Origin: Streptomyces sp. CHD11
GTDB lineage: Bacteria > Actinomycetota > Actinomycetes > Streptomycetales > Streptomycetaceae
NCBI RefSeq assembly: GCF_018638295.1
Contig: NZ_JABTTS010000002.1
Location: 1-64,000 of the forward strand
DNA length: 64,000 nt
Direction of reading: 5' to 3'
The notes beneath the pieces were generated by a model. It saw only the letters and a program-made list of their open reading frames with translations. It did not search any database and was not told the origin of the DNA. How positions within the stretch are numbered: position 1 is the first letter of the stretch; each line of letters opens with the position of its first letter. Positions 1 to 7,825 of this stretch are shown here, in pieces. The position numbers were made by a program, and so were the translations under genes.

Positions 1-124
1 CCGGCGCCGCACGGACCGCGCGGCGCCGGGCGGCGGCCGGGACGGGACGGCCGACCGACCGTGAGGCGCGCGCGGAGCGCCTCGCGTGGTACCGCTCCGG
101 CGGGCCGGGCGAGGGGCCTCGGCG

Positions 125-715
125 ATGAGCGGGATCGGCCCCGTCGAGCCGGAGGAGGGCACCCACGCCCTGGACACCCGCGCCGCGCCCCGCCCTCAAC
201 GTGAGGGCTACGCACGGACGTTCGAGCGGCATCGCAGGGCCGTGACCGCCGGGCTCCTCGCCGGCGCCGTACTCACCGGCAGCGGCTACCTCTACGTCAC
301 CCGGCCCCGCCCCGAGCCGCCGTACCCGAGTCAGGTGACCGCGGTCGCCTACCTGAAAGCGCAGGCCACGGACCTCGACACCCCTGCGCGCGGCTTCACT
401 TTCGATGTGGAGATGACCACGGAATCCGGCCCTCCGGTCACCGTCACCCGGATTTCCCAGCCGTACGCGGGGCTGTCCGTGACCTCCAGCCCGCGCGCCC
501 CTTTCCGGACAGAAGCGGGCTCCCCCCGCAAGATCAAGATCACCGTACAGGTGACGGAATGCGGAAAAGTGCCACGGAATGCCGGACTCCCTTTCCTGGA
601 TGTAACTCTGCGTAATACGCGCGCAATGCAGGACCACAGCTTCATCCTCGGATCCCGGTACGCACAGGACCTCTCCCGGGCCTTGCGGGTAGCCTGCGGC
701 AACGATACGCGGTAA
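125..715 (+). CDS. membrane-anchored hypothetical protein
   Basis: This encodes about 196 residues. A short cytoplasmic N-terminus is followed by one hydrophobic segment at about residues 40-59 (AVTAGLLAGAVLTGSGYLYV), then a Pro-rich linker and an extracytoplasmic domain of about 130 residues. That domain contains two cysteines (TECG and RVACG) that could form a disulfide. The ATG at 125 has a GAGGGG sequence eight bases upstream; a GTG at 86 in the same frame would add 13 residues and is less likely. No enzymatic motif is visible. I believe similar proteins occur in other streptomycetes, but I cannot assign a function. It lies 290 bases upstream of the liv operon with no sign of coupling. 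Confidence 0.7.
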   Translation: MSGIGPVEPEEGTHALDTRAAPRPQREGYARTFERHRRAVTAGLLAGAVLTGSGYLYVTRPRPEPPYPSQVTAVAYLKAQATDLDTPARGFTFDVEMTTESGPPVTVTRISQPYAGLSVTSSPRAPFRTEAGSPRKIKITVQVTECGKVPRNAGLPFLDVTLRNTRAMQDHSFILGSRYAQDLSRALRVACGNDTR

Positions 716-1002
716 TGAGCAAAAACGCCGAGACGCCTGAACCAACCCCTCCGGGTCCTGCGGTTTCTCACCATCCGGACAGGGCAAAACGGCGAGAATT
801 CTGCTCTTCCCCCCACCGAGTACCGCTCTGCAATACGTCGTGTCATAACAAGAGCGTCACAGCCTTGGCCAGAGTCTCCTCCGCATTCCCCACCCGCGCT
901 TAGAGTCACGGCCAGTCACCGCGCCGCCTGATTCTCACTCGGCCCAGCGCTCGACTCGGCCGTTTCCACCGGGAGGCGGCTGTCAGGGGAAAGGACTGGA
1001 TC

Positions 1003-2235
1003 GTGCGTCAACGTTCGCTCATAGCCATCACCGCCGCCCTGGCGGCGGGTGCACTCACCCTCACCGCCTGCGGCTCACGCGACGACGACGGCGGCGGCTC
1101 GGACTCCGGCAACGGTGGCACCACCGTGGTCATCGGCGTCGATGCGCCACTGACCGGCGACCTGTCCGCGCTGGGTCTCGGTATCAAGAACTCCGTGGAC
1201 CTGGCGGCCAAGACCGCCAACAAGGACAAGTACGTCGAGGGCATCACCTTCGAGGTCGAAGCCCTCGACGACCAGGGCCAGGCCTCCGTCGGCCAGCAGA
1301 ACGCCACCAAACTCGTCGCCAACGACGACGTCCTCGGTGTCGTCGGCCCGCTGAACTCCTCCGTCGGCGAGGCCATGCAGAAGGTCTTCGACACCGCCAA
1401 GCTGGTCGAGGTCTCCCCGGCCAACACCAACCCCGCCCTCACCCAGGGCGTGAAGTGGCAGACCGAGAAGGCCCGGCCGTACAAGTCCTACTTCCGCACC
1501 GCGACCACGGACGCCATCCAGGGCCCGTTCGCCGCCCAGTACGTCTTCAACGACGCCAAGAAGAAGAAGGTCTTCGTCATCGACGACAAGAAGACCTACG
1601 GCGCCGGCCTGGCCGCCACCTTCACCGACGAGTTCAAGAAGCTCGGCGGCCAGGTGGTCGGGACCGAACACATCAACCCCGACAGCAAGGACTTCAACGC
1701 TGTCGCCACCAAGGTCAAGAACTCCGGCGCCGACGCCGTCTACTACGGCGGCGAATACCCGCAGGCCGGCCCGCTCAGCAAGCAGATCAAGGAAGCCGGC
1801 GCCAACATCCCCCTCGTCGGCGGCGACGGCATCTACAGCGCCGACTTCATCAAGCTCGCCGGCACCGCGGGCACCGGCGACCTCGCCACCTCCGTCGGCG
1901 CACCCGTCGAGGAGCTCCCCTCCGCCAAGGAGTTCGTCGCCAACTACAAGGCCGGCGGCTACAAGGAGGACTACGAGGCCTACGGCGGTTACTCCTACGA
2001 CTCCGCGTGGGCGATCATCGAGGCCGTCAAGAAGGTCGTCGAGGACAACGACGGCAAGCTCCCCGACGACGCCCGCTCCAAGGTCGTCGACGCCATGCAG
2101 AACGTCTCGTTCGACGGAGTGACCGGCAAGGTCGCCTTCGACGAGTTCGGTGACGCCACCAACAAGCAGCTCACCGTGTACTCCGTCAAGGACGGCGACT
2201 GGACGACGGTGAAGTCGGGCACCTTCACCGGCTGA
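1003..2235 (+). CDS. livK: branched-chain amino acid ABC transporter substrate-binding lipoprotein
   Basis: This is the extracytoplasmic receptor of a HAAT-type amino acid importer, 410 residues long. The GTG start at 1003 follows an AAGGA ribosome-binding site. The N-terminus is a lipoprotein signal peptide: RQR, a hydrophobic stretch and a lipobox L-T-A-C ending at Cys23. A Gly/Asp/Ser-rich linker follows, then the periplasmic-binding fold (VVIGVDAPLTGDLSALGLG; VVGPLNSSVGEAMQKVF; YDSAWAIIEAVKK). The lipid anchor would be added by Lgt, which is encoded further along in this window. It is the first gene of a five-gene liv operon and is separated from livH by 116 bases, a common arrangement for an abundant receptor. 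Ligand specificity (Leu/Ile/Val or another amino acid or amide) cannot be read from sequence. Confidence 0.95.
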   Translation: MRQRSLIAITAALAAGALTLTACGSRDDDGGGSDSGNGGTTVVIGVDAPLTGDLSALGLGIKNSVDLAAKTANKDKYVEGITFEVEALDDQGQASVGQQNATKLVANDDVLGVVGPLNSSVGEAMQKVFDTAKLVEVSPANTNPALTQGVKWQTEKARPYKSYFRTATTDAIQGPFAAQYVFNDAKKKKVFVIDDKKTYGAGLAATFTDEFKKLGGQVVGTEHINPDSKDFNAVATKVKNSGADAVYYGGEYPQAGPLSKQIKEAGANIPLVGGDGIYSADFIKLAGTAGTGDLATSVGAPVEELPSAKEFVANYKAGGYKEDYEAYGGYSYDSAWAIIEAVKKVVEDNDGKLPDDARSKVVDAMQNVSFDGVTGKVAFDEFGDATNKQLTVYSVKDGDWTTVKSGTFTG

Positions 2236-2351
2236 CCGCCACCCGCACCACTCCCACGAGCCGCGCGGGGCGCTGTTCCACTGGCGCCCCGCGCGGACCG
2301 GTTTCCGACCCCATCCGTCGAACTCATCCGAACGTCATCGGAGGACATGCG

Positions 2352-3284
2352 GTGAACGAACTGCCGCAGCAGCTGGTCAACGGCCTGCTACTGGGATCCA
2401 TGTACGGGCTGATCGCCATCGGCTACACGATGGTCTACGGCATTGTCCAGCTCATCAACTTCGCGCACGGCGAGATCTTCATGGTCGGAGCTTTCGGCGC
2501 GCTCACGGTACACATGTACCTTCTGCCCGACGGCACCTCCATCTGGGTATCCCTCCCTCTGATGCTGCTCGGCGCCATGATCGTCTCCGTCCTGGTCGCC
2601 ATCGGAGCGGAACGGTTCGCCTACCGCCCCCTGCGCGGAGCCCCCCGGCTCGCCCCGCTCATCACCGCCATCGGGCTCTCCCTCGCGCTCCAGCAGGCCA
2701 TCTGGGCCTTCTACCCCAACGCCAAGTCCAAGCTCGCCTTCCCCCAGATCGAGGGCGGCCCCTTCACCATCGCCGGCGCGACCGTCCAGACCGGCGACAT
2801 CTTCCTGCTCATCGCCGCCCCGGTCGGCATGGCCTTCCTCGCCTACTTCGTGATGCGCACCCGCACCGGACGCGGCATGCAGGCCACCGCCCAGGACCCG
2901 GACACCGCCAAGCTCATGGGCGTCAACACCGACCGCATCATCGTGGTCGCCTTCGCCCTCGGCGCCGTCTTCGCCGCGATCGGAGGCGTCGCCAGCGGCC
3001 TCAAGTACGGCCAGATCGACTTCAAAATGGGCTTCATCCTCGGCCTCAAAGCCTTCACCGCCGCGGTCCTCGGCGGCATCGGCAACATCTACGGCGCCAT
3101 GATCGGCGGCGTGGTCCTCGGCGTCGCCGAAACCCTGGCAACCGCCTACATCTCCGACATCCCGGGCCTGGGCCAGTTCGGCAGCCAGTCCTGGGCCGAC
3201 GTCTGGGCCTTCATTCTCCTCATCCTCGTGCTCCTGTTCCGGCCACAGGGCCTGCTCGGCGAGCGCGTTGCGGACAGGGCGTGA
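2352..3284 (+). CDS. livH: branched-chain amino acid ABC transporter permease LivH
   Basis: This is the first inner-membrane permease of the importer, 310 residues long with about eight hydrophobic segments. The start is GTG, preceded by GGAGG. Family signatures are visible: GLLLGSMYGLIAIGYTMVYGI near the N-terminus, INFAHGEIFMVGAF, and the permease-coupling region FTAAVLGGIGNIYGAMIGG, where the EAA-like loop contacts the ATPases. It ends in a GTGA overlap with livM (3281-3284), so the two permease subunits are translationally coupled and probably made in equal amounts. Length is normal for LivH. Confidence 0.95.
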   Translation: MNELPQQLVNGLLLGSMYGLIAIGYTMVYGIVQLINFAHGEIFMVGAFGALTVHMYLLPDGTSIWVSLPLMLLGAMIVSVLVAIGAERFAYRPLRGAPRLAPLITAIGLSLALQQAIWAFYPNAKSKLAFPQIEGGPFTIAGATVQTGDIFLLIAAPVGMAFLAYFVMRTRTGRGMQATAQDPDTAKLMGVNTDRIIVVAFALGAVFAAIGGVASGLKYGQIDFKMGFILGLKAFTAAVLGGIGNIYGAMIGGVVLGVAETLATAYISDIPGLGQFGSQSWADVWAFILLILVLLFRPQGLLGERVADRA

Positions 3285-5116
3285 CACCGATGACGACACA
3301 GACCACCACTTCGACCACCAAGGCCACCCCGGCCGCGAAGACCCCCACCGGCCTCATCGGTCTCCCCCCGCACATCGGCCGCGCCCTCGCCACCGGCGGC
3401 AGCGCCCTCGCCGTCGCCTCCACCTTCCTCGCGTGGACCTGGACCGCCGAATTCCCCGGCGACCTCACGTACTACGGCTACCCCGGCGGACTACAGGTCC
3501 TCGTCCTCGTGGGCGCCCTGCTCACCACGCTCTTCGCGCTCGCCTCCCACGGCGTCAAGGGACTCCGCCGGCTCACCCCGGGCGGCGCCGACGCGGCCCT
3601 CAAATACGCCGCGCTGGGCACCTTCGCCACCGCCTGGTACACGATCCTCGCCATCAGCACCAAGCTCGGCGGCGTGGTCAACCTCGAACCCGGCGGGTAC
3701 GTCGCGGCCGCCGCCACACTGGCAGCCCTCCTCGGCGCCCTCGCCCTCCCCTTCGAGCGCCCCGAGCCCGACCCCATCGACCCGGACGACAACGCCTGGG
3801 AACACTTCAAACACGACACCAGCCACCTCTGGGCCACCCTGCGAGCGGCCTTCGCCGCCGGCAGCCCCCGCCCCGTACGCGCCCTGCCGTCCTACGCCGA
3901 AATCCTGATCATCGTCGGCATCCTGGCAGTCGCCCTGCTCGTCTTCACCTACGGCATCGGCACCGAGTACGACGAACTCTTCGTCGGCTTCCTGATCACC
4001 GCCGGCTTCGGATTCACCGCCCTGCACCGCTCAGGTCTGATCAGCCACGCCTCCCAGATCACCGCACGCCACACCAACATCACCGTATGCGGCGCCTTCA
4101 TCGCAGCCGCCTGCTTCCCCTTCACCCAGACCGACGACCAGTACGCCACCCTCGGCGTCTACATCCTCATCTTCGCAACCGTCGCCCTCGGCCTGAACAT
4201 CGTCGTCGGACTCGCCGGCCTCCTCGACCTCGGCTACGTCGCCTTCCTCGGCGTCGGCGCCTACGCGGCCGCACTCGTCTCCGGCTCCCCGAGCTCACCG
4301 TTCGGCGTCCACTTCCCCTTCTGGGCCGCCGTCCTCGTCGGAGCCGCCGCCTCACTCGTCTTCGGCGTACTCATCGGCGCACCCACCCTCCGGCTGCGCG
4401 GCGACTACCTCGCCATCGTGACCCTGGGCTTCGGCGAGATCTTCCGGATCGCGGTCAACAACACCGACGGCACCTCCGGACCCGACCTCACCAACGGCTC
4501 CAACGGCATCGCATCCATCCCGGACCTGAACATCCTCGGCTTCGACCTCGGCGTGCAGCACGACATCGGCGGCTTCACCATCGGCCGGTTCGCCAACTAC
4601 TTCTTCCTGATGCTGCTCATCACCGCCGTCGTCGTACTCGTCTTCCGGCGCAGCGGAGACTCCCGCATCGGCCGCGCCTGGGTCGCCATCCGCGAGGACG
4701 AGACAGCGGCCGAAGCCATGGGCATCCACGGCTTCCGGGTCAAGCTCATCGCCTTCGCGGTCGGCGCCACCCTCGCCGGCCTCGCCGGAACCGTGCAGGC
4801 ACACGTCACCTACACCGTGACACCCGAGCAGTACCTGTTCGCCGGCACCACCCCGCCCAACTCCGCCTTCCTGCTCGCCGCCGTCGTCCTCGGCGGCATG
4901 GGCACCATCGCCGGACCCCTCATCGGAGCGGCGCTGCTCTTCCTCATCCCCAACAAGCTCCAGTTCCTGGGCGACTTCCAGCTCCTCGCCTTCGGTCTCG
5001 CACTGGTCCTGCTGATGCGCTTCCGGCCCGAAGGCCTCATCCCCAACCGGCGCCGCCAACTGGAGTTCCACGAAGAGGCCGACGCGCCCACAGTCCTGAG
5101 CAAGACAGGGGCCTGA
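3281..5116 (+). CDS. livM: branched-chain amino acid ABC transporter permease LivM, N-terminally extended
   Basis: This is the second permease subunit, 611 residues. The recognisable LivM core starts near residue 290 (ILIFATVALGLNIVVGLAG, then LDLGYVAFLGVGAYAAAL) and continues through YLAIVTLGFGEIFRIAVNN to LLMRFRPEGLIPNRRRQ. Stand-alone LivM is usually 300-430 residues. The extra 280 or so N-terminal residues contain several hydrophobic segments (TGGSALAVASTFLAWTW, LVLVGALLTTLFALA, ILIIVGILAVALLVFTYG) and a charged cytoplasmic-looking stretch near residue 165. The start is a GTG inside the livH stop; an ATG three codons later is equally possible. I believe long LivM forms are usual in Streptomyces, so the extension is probably lineage-specific rather than a fusion artefact. 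Confidence 0.93.
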   Translation: MTPMTTQTTTSTTKATPAAKTPTGLIGLPPHIGRALATGGSALAVASTFLAWTWTAEFPGDLTYYGYPGGLQVLVLVGALLTTLFALASHGVKGLRRLTPGGADAALKYAALGTFATAWYTILAISTKLGGVVNLEPGGYVAAAATLAALLGALALPFERPEPDPIDPDDNAWEHFKHDTSHLWATLRAAFAAGSPRPVRALPSYAEILIIVGILAVALLVFTYGIGTEYDELFVGFLITAGFGFTALHRSGLISHASQITARHTNITVCGAFIAAACFPFTQTDDQYATLGVYILIFATVALGLNIVVGLAGLLDLGYVAFLGVGAYAAALVSGSPSSPFGVHFPFWAAVLVGAAASLVFGVLIGAPTLRLRGDYLAIVTLGFGEIFRIAVNNTDGTSGPDLTNGSNGIASIPDLNILGFDLGVQHDIGGFTIGRFANYFFLMLLITAVVVLVFRRSGDSRIGRAWVAIREDETAAEAMGIHGFRVKLIAFAVGATLAGLAGTVQAHVTYTVTPEQYLFAGTTPPNSAFLLAAVVLGGMGTIAGPLIGAALLFLIPNKLQFLGDFQLLAFGLALVLLMRFRPEGLIPNRRRQLEFHEEADAPTVLSKTGA

Positions 5117-5121
5117 CCACC

Positions 5122-6099
5122 ATGACCACCGACACCACCACCAAGGACACCGCCCCGGGCGCACCCGCCCCCGGCACCCCCGTCCTCGACGCACGCGGCG
5201 TCACCATGCGCTTCGGCGGCCTCACCGCCGTCCGCGACGTCGACCTCACCGTCAACAGCGGCGAGATCGTCGGACTCATCGGCCCGAACGGCGCCGGCAA
5301 GACCACGTTCTTCAACTGCCTCACGGGCCTCTACATCCCCACCGAGGGCGAGGTCCGCTACAAGGACAAGGTCCTGCCCCCCAAGTCCTTCAAGGTCACC
5401 GCCGCCGGCATCGCCCGCACGTTCCAGAACATCCGGCTCTTCGCCAACATGACGGTGCTCGAGAACGTCCTCGTCGGCCGCCACACCCGGACCAAGGAGG
5501 GCTTCTGGTCAGCCGTCCTGCGCGGACCCGGCTTCCACCGGGCCGAGGCGGCCTCCCGCGCGCGCTCCATGGAACTGCTGGAGTTCGTCGGCCTCGCCGC
5601 CAAGGCCGACCACCTGGCCCGCAACCTCCCCTACGGCGAGCAGCGCAAGCTGGAGATCGCCCGCGCCCTCGCCAGCGAGCCCGGTCTGCTGCTCCTCGAC
5701 GAGCCCACCGCCGGTATGAACCCCCAGGAGACCCGGGCGGCCGAGGAGCTCATCTTCGCCATCCGCGACCAGGGCATCGCCGTCCTCGTGATCGAGCACG
5801 ACATGCGGTTCATCTTCAACCTGTGCGACCGCGTCGCCGTCCTCGTCCAGGGCGAGAAGCTCGTCGAGGGCGACCCGGCCGCCGTGCAGGGCGACGAGCG
5901 CGTCATCGCCGCCTACATCGGCCAGCCCATGGAGAACGACCCCGGCGCCGCCGAAGCCGCCGAGGTGGAAGCCGCCGAAGCCGCCGCCGCCGCGGGGGCC
6001 GACGACGCGGGGGCAGAGGCAGGGGCGGAATCAGAGGCGGAGGCCGAGGCCGTCACGGACGCCACGGACGCCGCGCCCGGCAAGGAGAACGACCGATGA
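5122..6099 (+). CDS. livG: branched-chain amino acid ABC transporter ATP-binding protein LivG
   Basis: This is the first ATPase subunit, 325 residues. The ATG at 5122 lies five bases after the livM stop. It contains Walker A GPNGAGKTT, the Q-loop region GIARTFQNIRLF, the signature-like NLPYGEQRKLEIARAL, Walker B LLLLDEPTAGM and the switch His in VLVIEHDM. The first 23 residues are Thr/Ala/Pro-rich. The last 60 or so residues after GQPMENDPG form an Ala/Glu-rich low-complexity tail (repeats of AEAA, EAEAE) that is absent from typical LivG, which is about 255 residues. The same reading frame is open much further upstream, but that part is antisense noise over livM. The end overlaps livF by ATGA. 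Confidence 0.95.
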   Translation: MTTDTTTKDTAPGAPAPGTPVLDARGVTMRFGGLTAVRDVDLTVNSGEIVGLIGPNGAGKTTFFNCLTGLYIPTEGEVRYKDKVLPPKSFKVTAAGIARTFQNIRLFANMTVLENVLVGRHTRTKEGFWSAVLRGPGFHRAEAASRARSMELLEFVGLAAKADHLARNLPYGEQRKLEIARALASEPGLLLLDEPTAGMNPQETRAAEELIFAIRDQGIAVLVIEHDMRFIFNLCDRVAVLVQGEKLVEGDPAAVQGDERVIAAYIGQPMENDPGAAEAAEVEAAEAAAAAGADDAGAEAGAESEAEAEAVTDATDAAPGKENDR

Positions 6100-6812
6100 C
6101 CGCACTCCTCGAGGTCGAGGACCTCAAAGTCGCCTACGGCAAGATCCAGGCCGTCAAGGGCATCTCGTTCAGCGTCGGCGCCGGCGAGGTGGTCACCCTC
6201 ATCGGCACCAACGGCGCCGGCAAGACCACCACCCTGCGCACCCTGTCCGGGCTCCTCAGGCCCGTCGGCGGCCAGATCAGGTTCGAGGGCAAGTCACTCA
6301 AGAAGATCCCCGCCCACAAGATCGTCTCCCTCGGGCTCGCCCACTCCCCCGAGGGCCGGCACATCTTCCCCCGCATGACGATCGAGGACAACCTCCGCCT
6401 CGGGGCCTTCCTGCGCAGCGACCGGGCGGGCATCGAGAAGGACATCCAGCGCGCCTACGACCTCTTCCCCATCCTCGGAGAACGCCGCAAACAGGCCGCC
6501 GGCACCCTCTCCGGCGGTGAGCAGCAGATGCTCGCCATGGGCAGGGCCCTGATGTCGCAGCCGAAGCTGCTGATGCTCGACGAACCCTCGATGGGCCTCT
6601 CGCCGATCATGATGCAGAAGATCATGACGACCATCGCCGAGCTGAAGGCACAGGGCACCACCATCCTGCTCGTCGAGCAGAACGCCCAGGCAGCCCTCTC
6701 CCTGGCGGACCACGGCCACGTCATGGAGGTGGGCAACATCGTCCTCTCCGGCACCGGTGAGAGCCTCCTGCACGACGACTCCGTGCGCAAGGCCTACCTC
6801 GGCGAGGACTGA
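6096..6812 (+). CDS. livF: branched-chain amino acid ABC transporter ATP-binding protein LivF
   Basis: This is the second ATPase subunit, 238 residues, the normal length. It has Walker A IGTNGAGKTT, signature LSGGEQQMLAMGRAL, Walker B LLMLDEPSMGLSP and the switch region ILLVEQNAQAAL. The ATG overlaps the livG stop (ATGA at 6096-6099), so the two ATPases are translationally coupled. It is the last gene of the operon and is followed within 25 bases by a strong hairpin. The ORF extends upstream in frame across livG, but that part is Arg-rich shadow sequence. Confidence 0.96.
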   Translation: MTALLEVEDLKVAYGKIQAVKGISFSVGAGEVVTLIGTNGAGKTTTLRTLSGLLRPVGGQIRFEGKSLKKIPAHKIVSLGLAHSPEGRHIFPRMTIEDNLRLGAFLRSDRAGIEKDIQRAYDLFPILGERRKQAAGTLSGGEQQMLAMGRALMSQPKLLMLDEPSMGLSPIMMQKIMTTIAELKAQGTTILLVEQNAQAALSLADHGHVMEVGNIVLSGTGESLLHDDSVRKAYLGED

Positions 6813-6832
6813 GGCAGGCGGCGCAGGCACAC

Positions 6833-6870
6833 GCAGAGGCCCGCTCCCTTCGAGGGGAGCGGGCCTCTGC
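6833..6870. terminator. bidirectional hairpin terminator between livF and the ANTAR regulator
   Basis: A perfect 16-base inverted repeat (GCAGAGGCCCGCTCCC, 6833-6848, with its complement at 6855-6870) encloses a six-base loop TTCGAG. It sits between two convergent genes and has no U-tract, as is usual for Streptomyces terminators, so it probably serves both strands. Confidence 0.85.
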
Positions 6871-6887
6871 CGTACCCTGACGTCTCG

Positions 6888-7544
6888 CTAGCCCTTGGCC
6901 GCCTTCTTCTCCTCGGCGTCGTCGATGACCGCCTGCGCCACCTGCTGCATCGACATCCGCCGGTCCATCGACGTCTTCTGGATCCACCGGAACGCCGCCG
7001 GCTCCGTCAGCCCGTACTGTGTCTGCAGCACCGACTTCGCCCGGTCCACCAGCTTGCGCGTCTCCAGCCGCAGACTCAGGTCCGCGACCTCACGCTCCAG
7101 CTCCTTCAGCTCCGTGAATCGCGACACCGCCATCTCGATGGCCGGCACCACGTCGCTCTTGCTGAACGGCTTCACCAGATAGGCCATGGCCCCCGCGTCC
7201 CGCGCCCGCTCCACCAGGTCGCGCTGCGAGAAGGCGGTCAGCATCAGCACCGGGGCGATGCTCTCCTCGGCGATCTTCTCCGCCGCGGAGATGCCGTCAA
7301 GCTTCGGCATCTTCACATCGAGGATCACCAGATCGGGCCGGTGCTCACGCGCCAGCTCGATGGCCCGCTCACCGTCGCCGGCCTCACCGACGACGGTGTA
7401 CCCCTCCTCCTCCAGCATCTCTTTGAGATCGAGCCGGATCAGGGCCTCGTCCTCGGCGATGACCACGCGTGTGGTCATCGGAGGCACGTGCGACTTGTCG
7501 TCGTCGGGCACGTCTACAGGCTGGGGCGGCTCGGGGGCGCTCAC
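6888..7544 (-). CDS. pdtaR: ANTAR-domain response regulator (PdtaR-like)
   Basis: This 218-residue cytoplasmic regulator has an N-terminal receiver domain (acidic pocket in VVIAEDEALIR, phospho-acceptor Asp in LVILDVKMP, conserved Thr in MLTAF and Lys in VKPFS). A coiled linker (ELKELEREVADLSLRLETRK) leads to a C-terminal ANTAR RNA-binding domain. ANTAR proteins act as antiterminators on paired hexaloop RNA hairpins; PdtaR is the mycobacterial example, partnered with the sensor kinase PdtaS. The start is the GTG at 7544 because AAGGAG lies five bases upstream. The frame is open further upstream, but that part runs antisense through the tRNA gene. No kinase gene is adjacent. It converges on the liv operon. 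Confidence 0.9.
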   Translation of the reverse strand: MSAPEPPQPVDVPDDDKSHVPPMTTRVVIAEDEALIRLDLKEMLEEEGYTVVGEAGDGERAIELAREHRPDLVILDVKMPKLDGISAAEKIAEESIAPVLMLTAFSQRDLVERARDAGAMAYLVKPFSKSDVVPAIEMAVSRFTELKELEREVADLSLRLETRKLVDRAKSVLQTQYGLTEPAAFRWIQKTSMDRRMSMQQVAQAVIDDAEEKKAAKG

Positions 7545-7577
7545 GTGGGCTCCTTGGTGCGGGGCAGACCGGTACTG

Positions 7578-7608
7578 CTGACAAGAGCGTACCCAGCTGC
7601 GGTAAAGT
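7578..7608 (+). promoter_or_regulatory. possible promoter of the tRNA gene
   Basis: CTGACA (7578-7583, five of six matches to the -35 consensus) and TAAAGT (7603-7608, four of six to the -10) are separated by 19 bases. They would start transcription about 30 bases upstream of the mature tRNA. The site also lies just upstream of the divergent ANTAR gene. Assigned by eye only. Confidence 0.35.
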
Positions 7609-7646
7609 AGTGGGCACGGAGTCGGGGTAAACCTTCGATTCCACGG

Positions 7647-7721
7647 GCCCCGGTAGTCCAATTGGCAGCAGACGATGGTCTCAAACACCATACAGTGTGG
7701 GTTCGAGTCCCACCCGGGGCA
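7647..7721 (+). tRNA. tRNA with CAA anticodon (nominal tRNA-Leu), short variable loop
   Basis: A full cloverleaf can be drawn over 75 bases. The acceptor stem GCCCCGG/CCGGGGC is a perfect 7 bp. The D arm is 7656-7673 (GTCC/AGAC, last pair mismatched). The anticodon stem ATGGT/ACCAT carries the loop CTCAAAC, giving anticodon CAA at 7682-7684. The variable loop is only five bases (ACAGT, 7692-7696). The T arm GTGGG-TTCGAGT-CCCAC and discriminator A follow. The 3' CCA is not encoded. CAA reads the leucine codon UUG, but bacterial tRNA-Leu normally has a long (class II) variable arm, which is missing here. The D loop (AATTGGCAGC) looks more like tRNA-Gln. It is a real tRNA gene by structure; its charging identity is uncertain. 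Confidence 0.88.
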
Positions 7722-7748
7722 CATTTCTTCGATTGCAAGGTCGACACG

Positions 7749-7786
7749 AAAGCGGATGTCCACGTTCCCGTGAACATCCGCTTTTT
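7749..7786 (+). terminator. Rho-independent terminator after the tRNA
   Basis: The stem AAAGCGGATGT pairs with ACATCCGCTTT, with an inner CACG/CGTG stem and a TTCC loop. The right arm runs into TTTTT at 7782-7786. It is an intrinsic terminator with a U-tract 27 bases after the tRNA, unusual among the U-less hairpins elsewhere in this window. Confidence 0.85.
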
Positions 7787-7825
7787 GCTGCGCCCAGCCA
7801 CGCTGAACGACTCACAGTGGTGGGT

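Noticed and set aside
715-903. 62-codon ORF overlapping the stop of the first gene (TAATG)
   Set aside because: Composition looks random, no family is recognised, and it occupies what should be the livK upstream region. Coupling alone is not enough.
3268-5121. Long in-frame extension upstream of livG
   Set aside because: It is an Arg/Pro/His-rich shadow of livM; livG starts at the ATG at 5122 just after the livM stop.
7545-7763. 73-codon N-terminal extension of the ANTAR regulator
   Set aside because: It would run antisense through the tRNA gene, and the GTG at 7544 has AAGGAG at the right distance.
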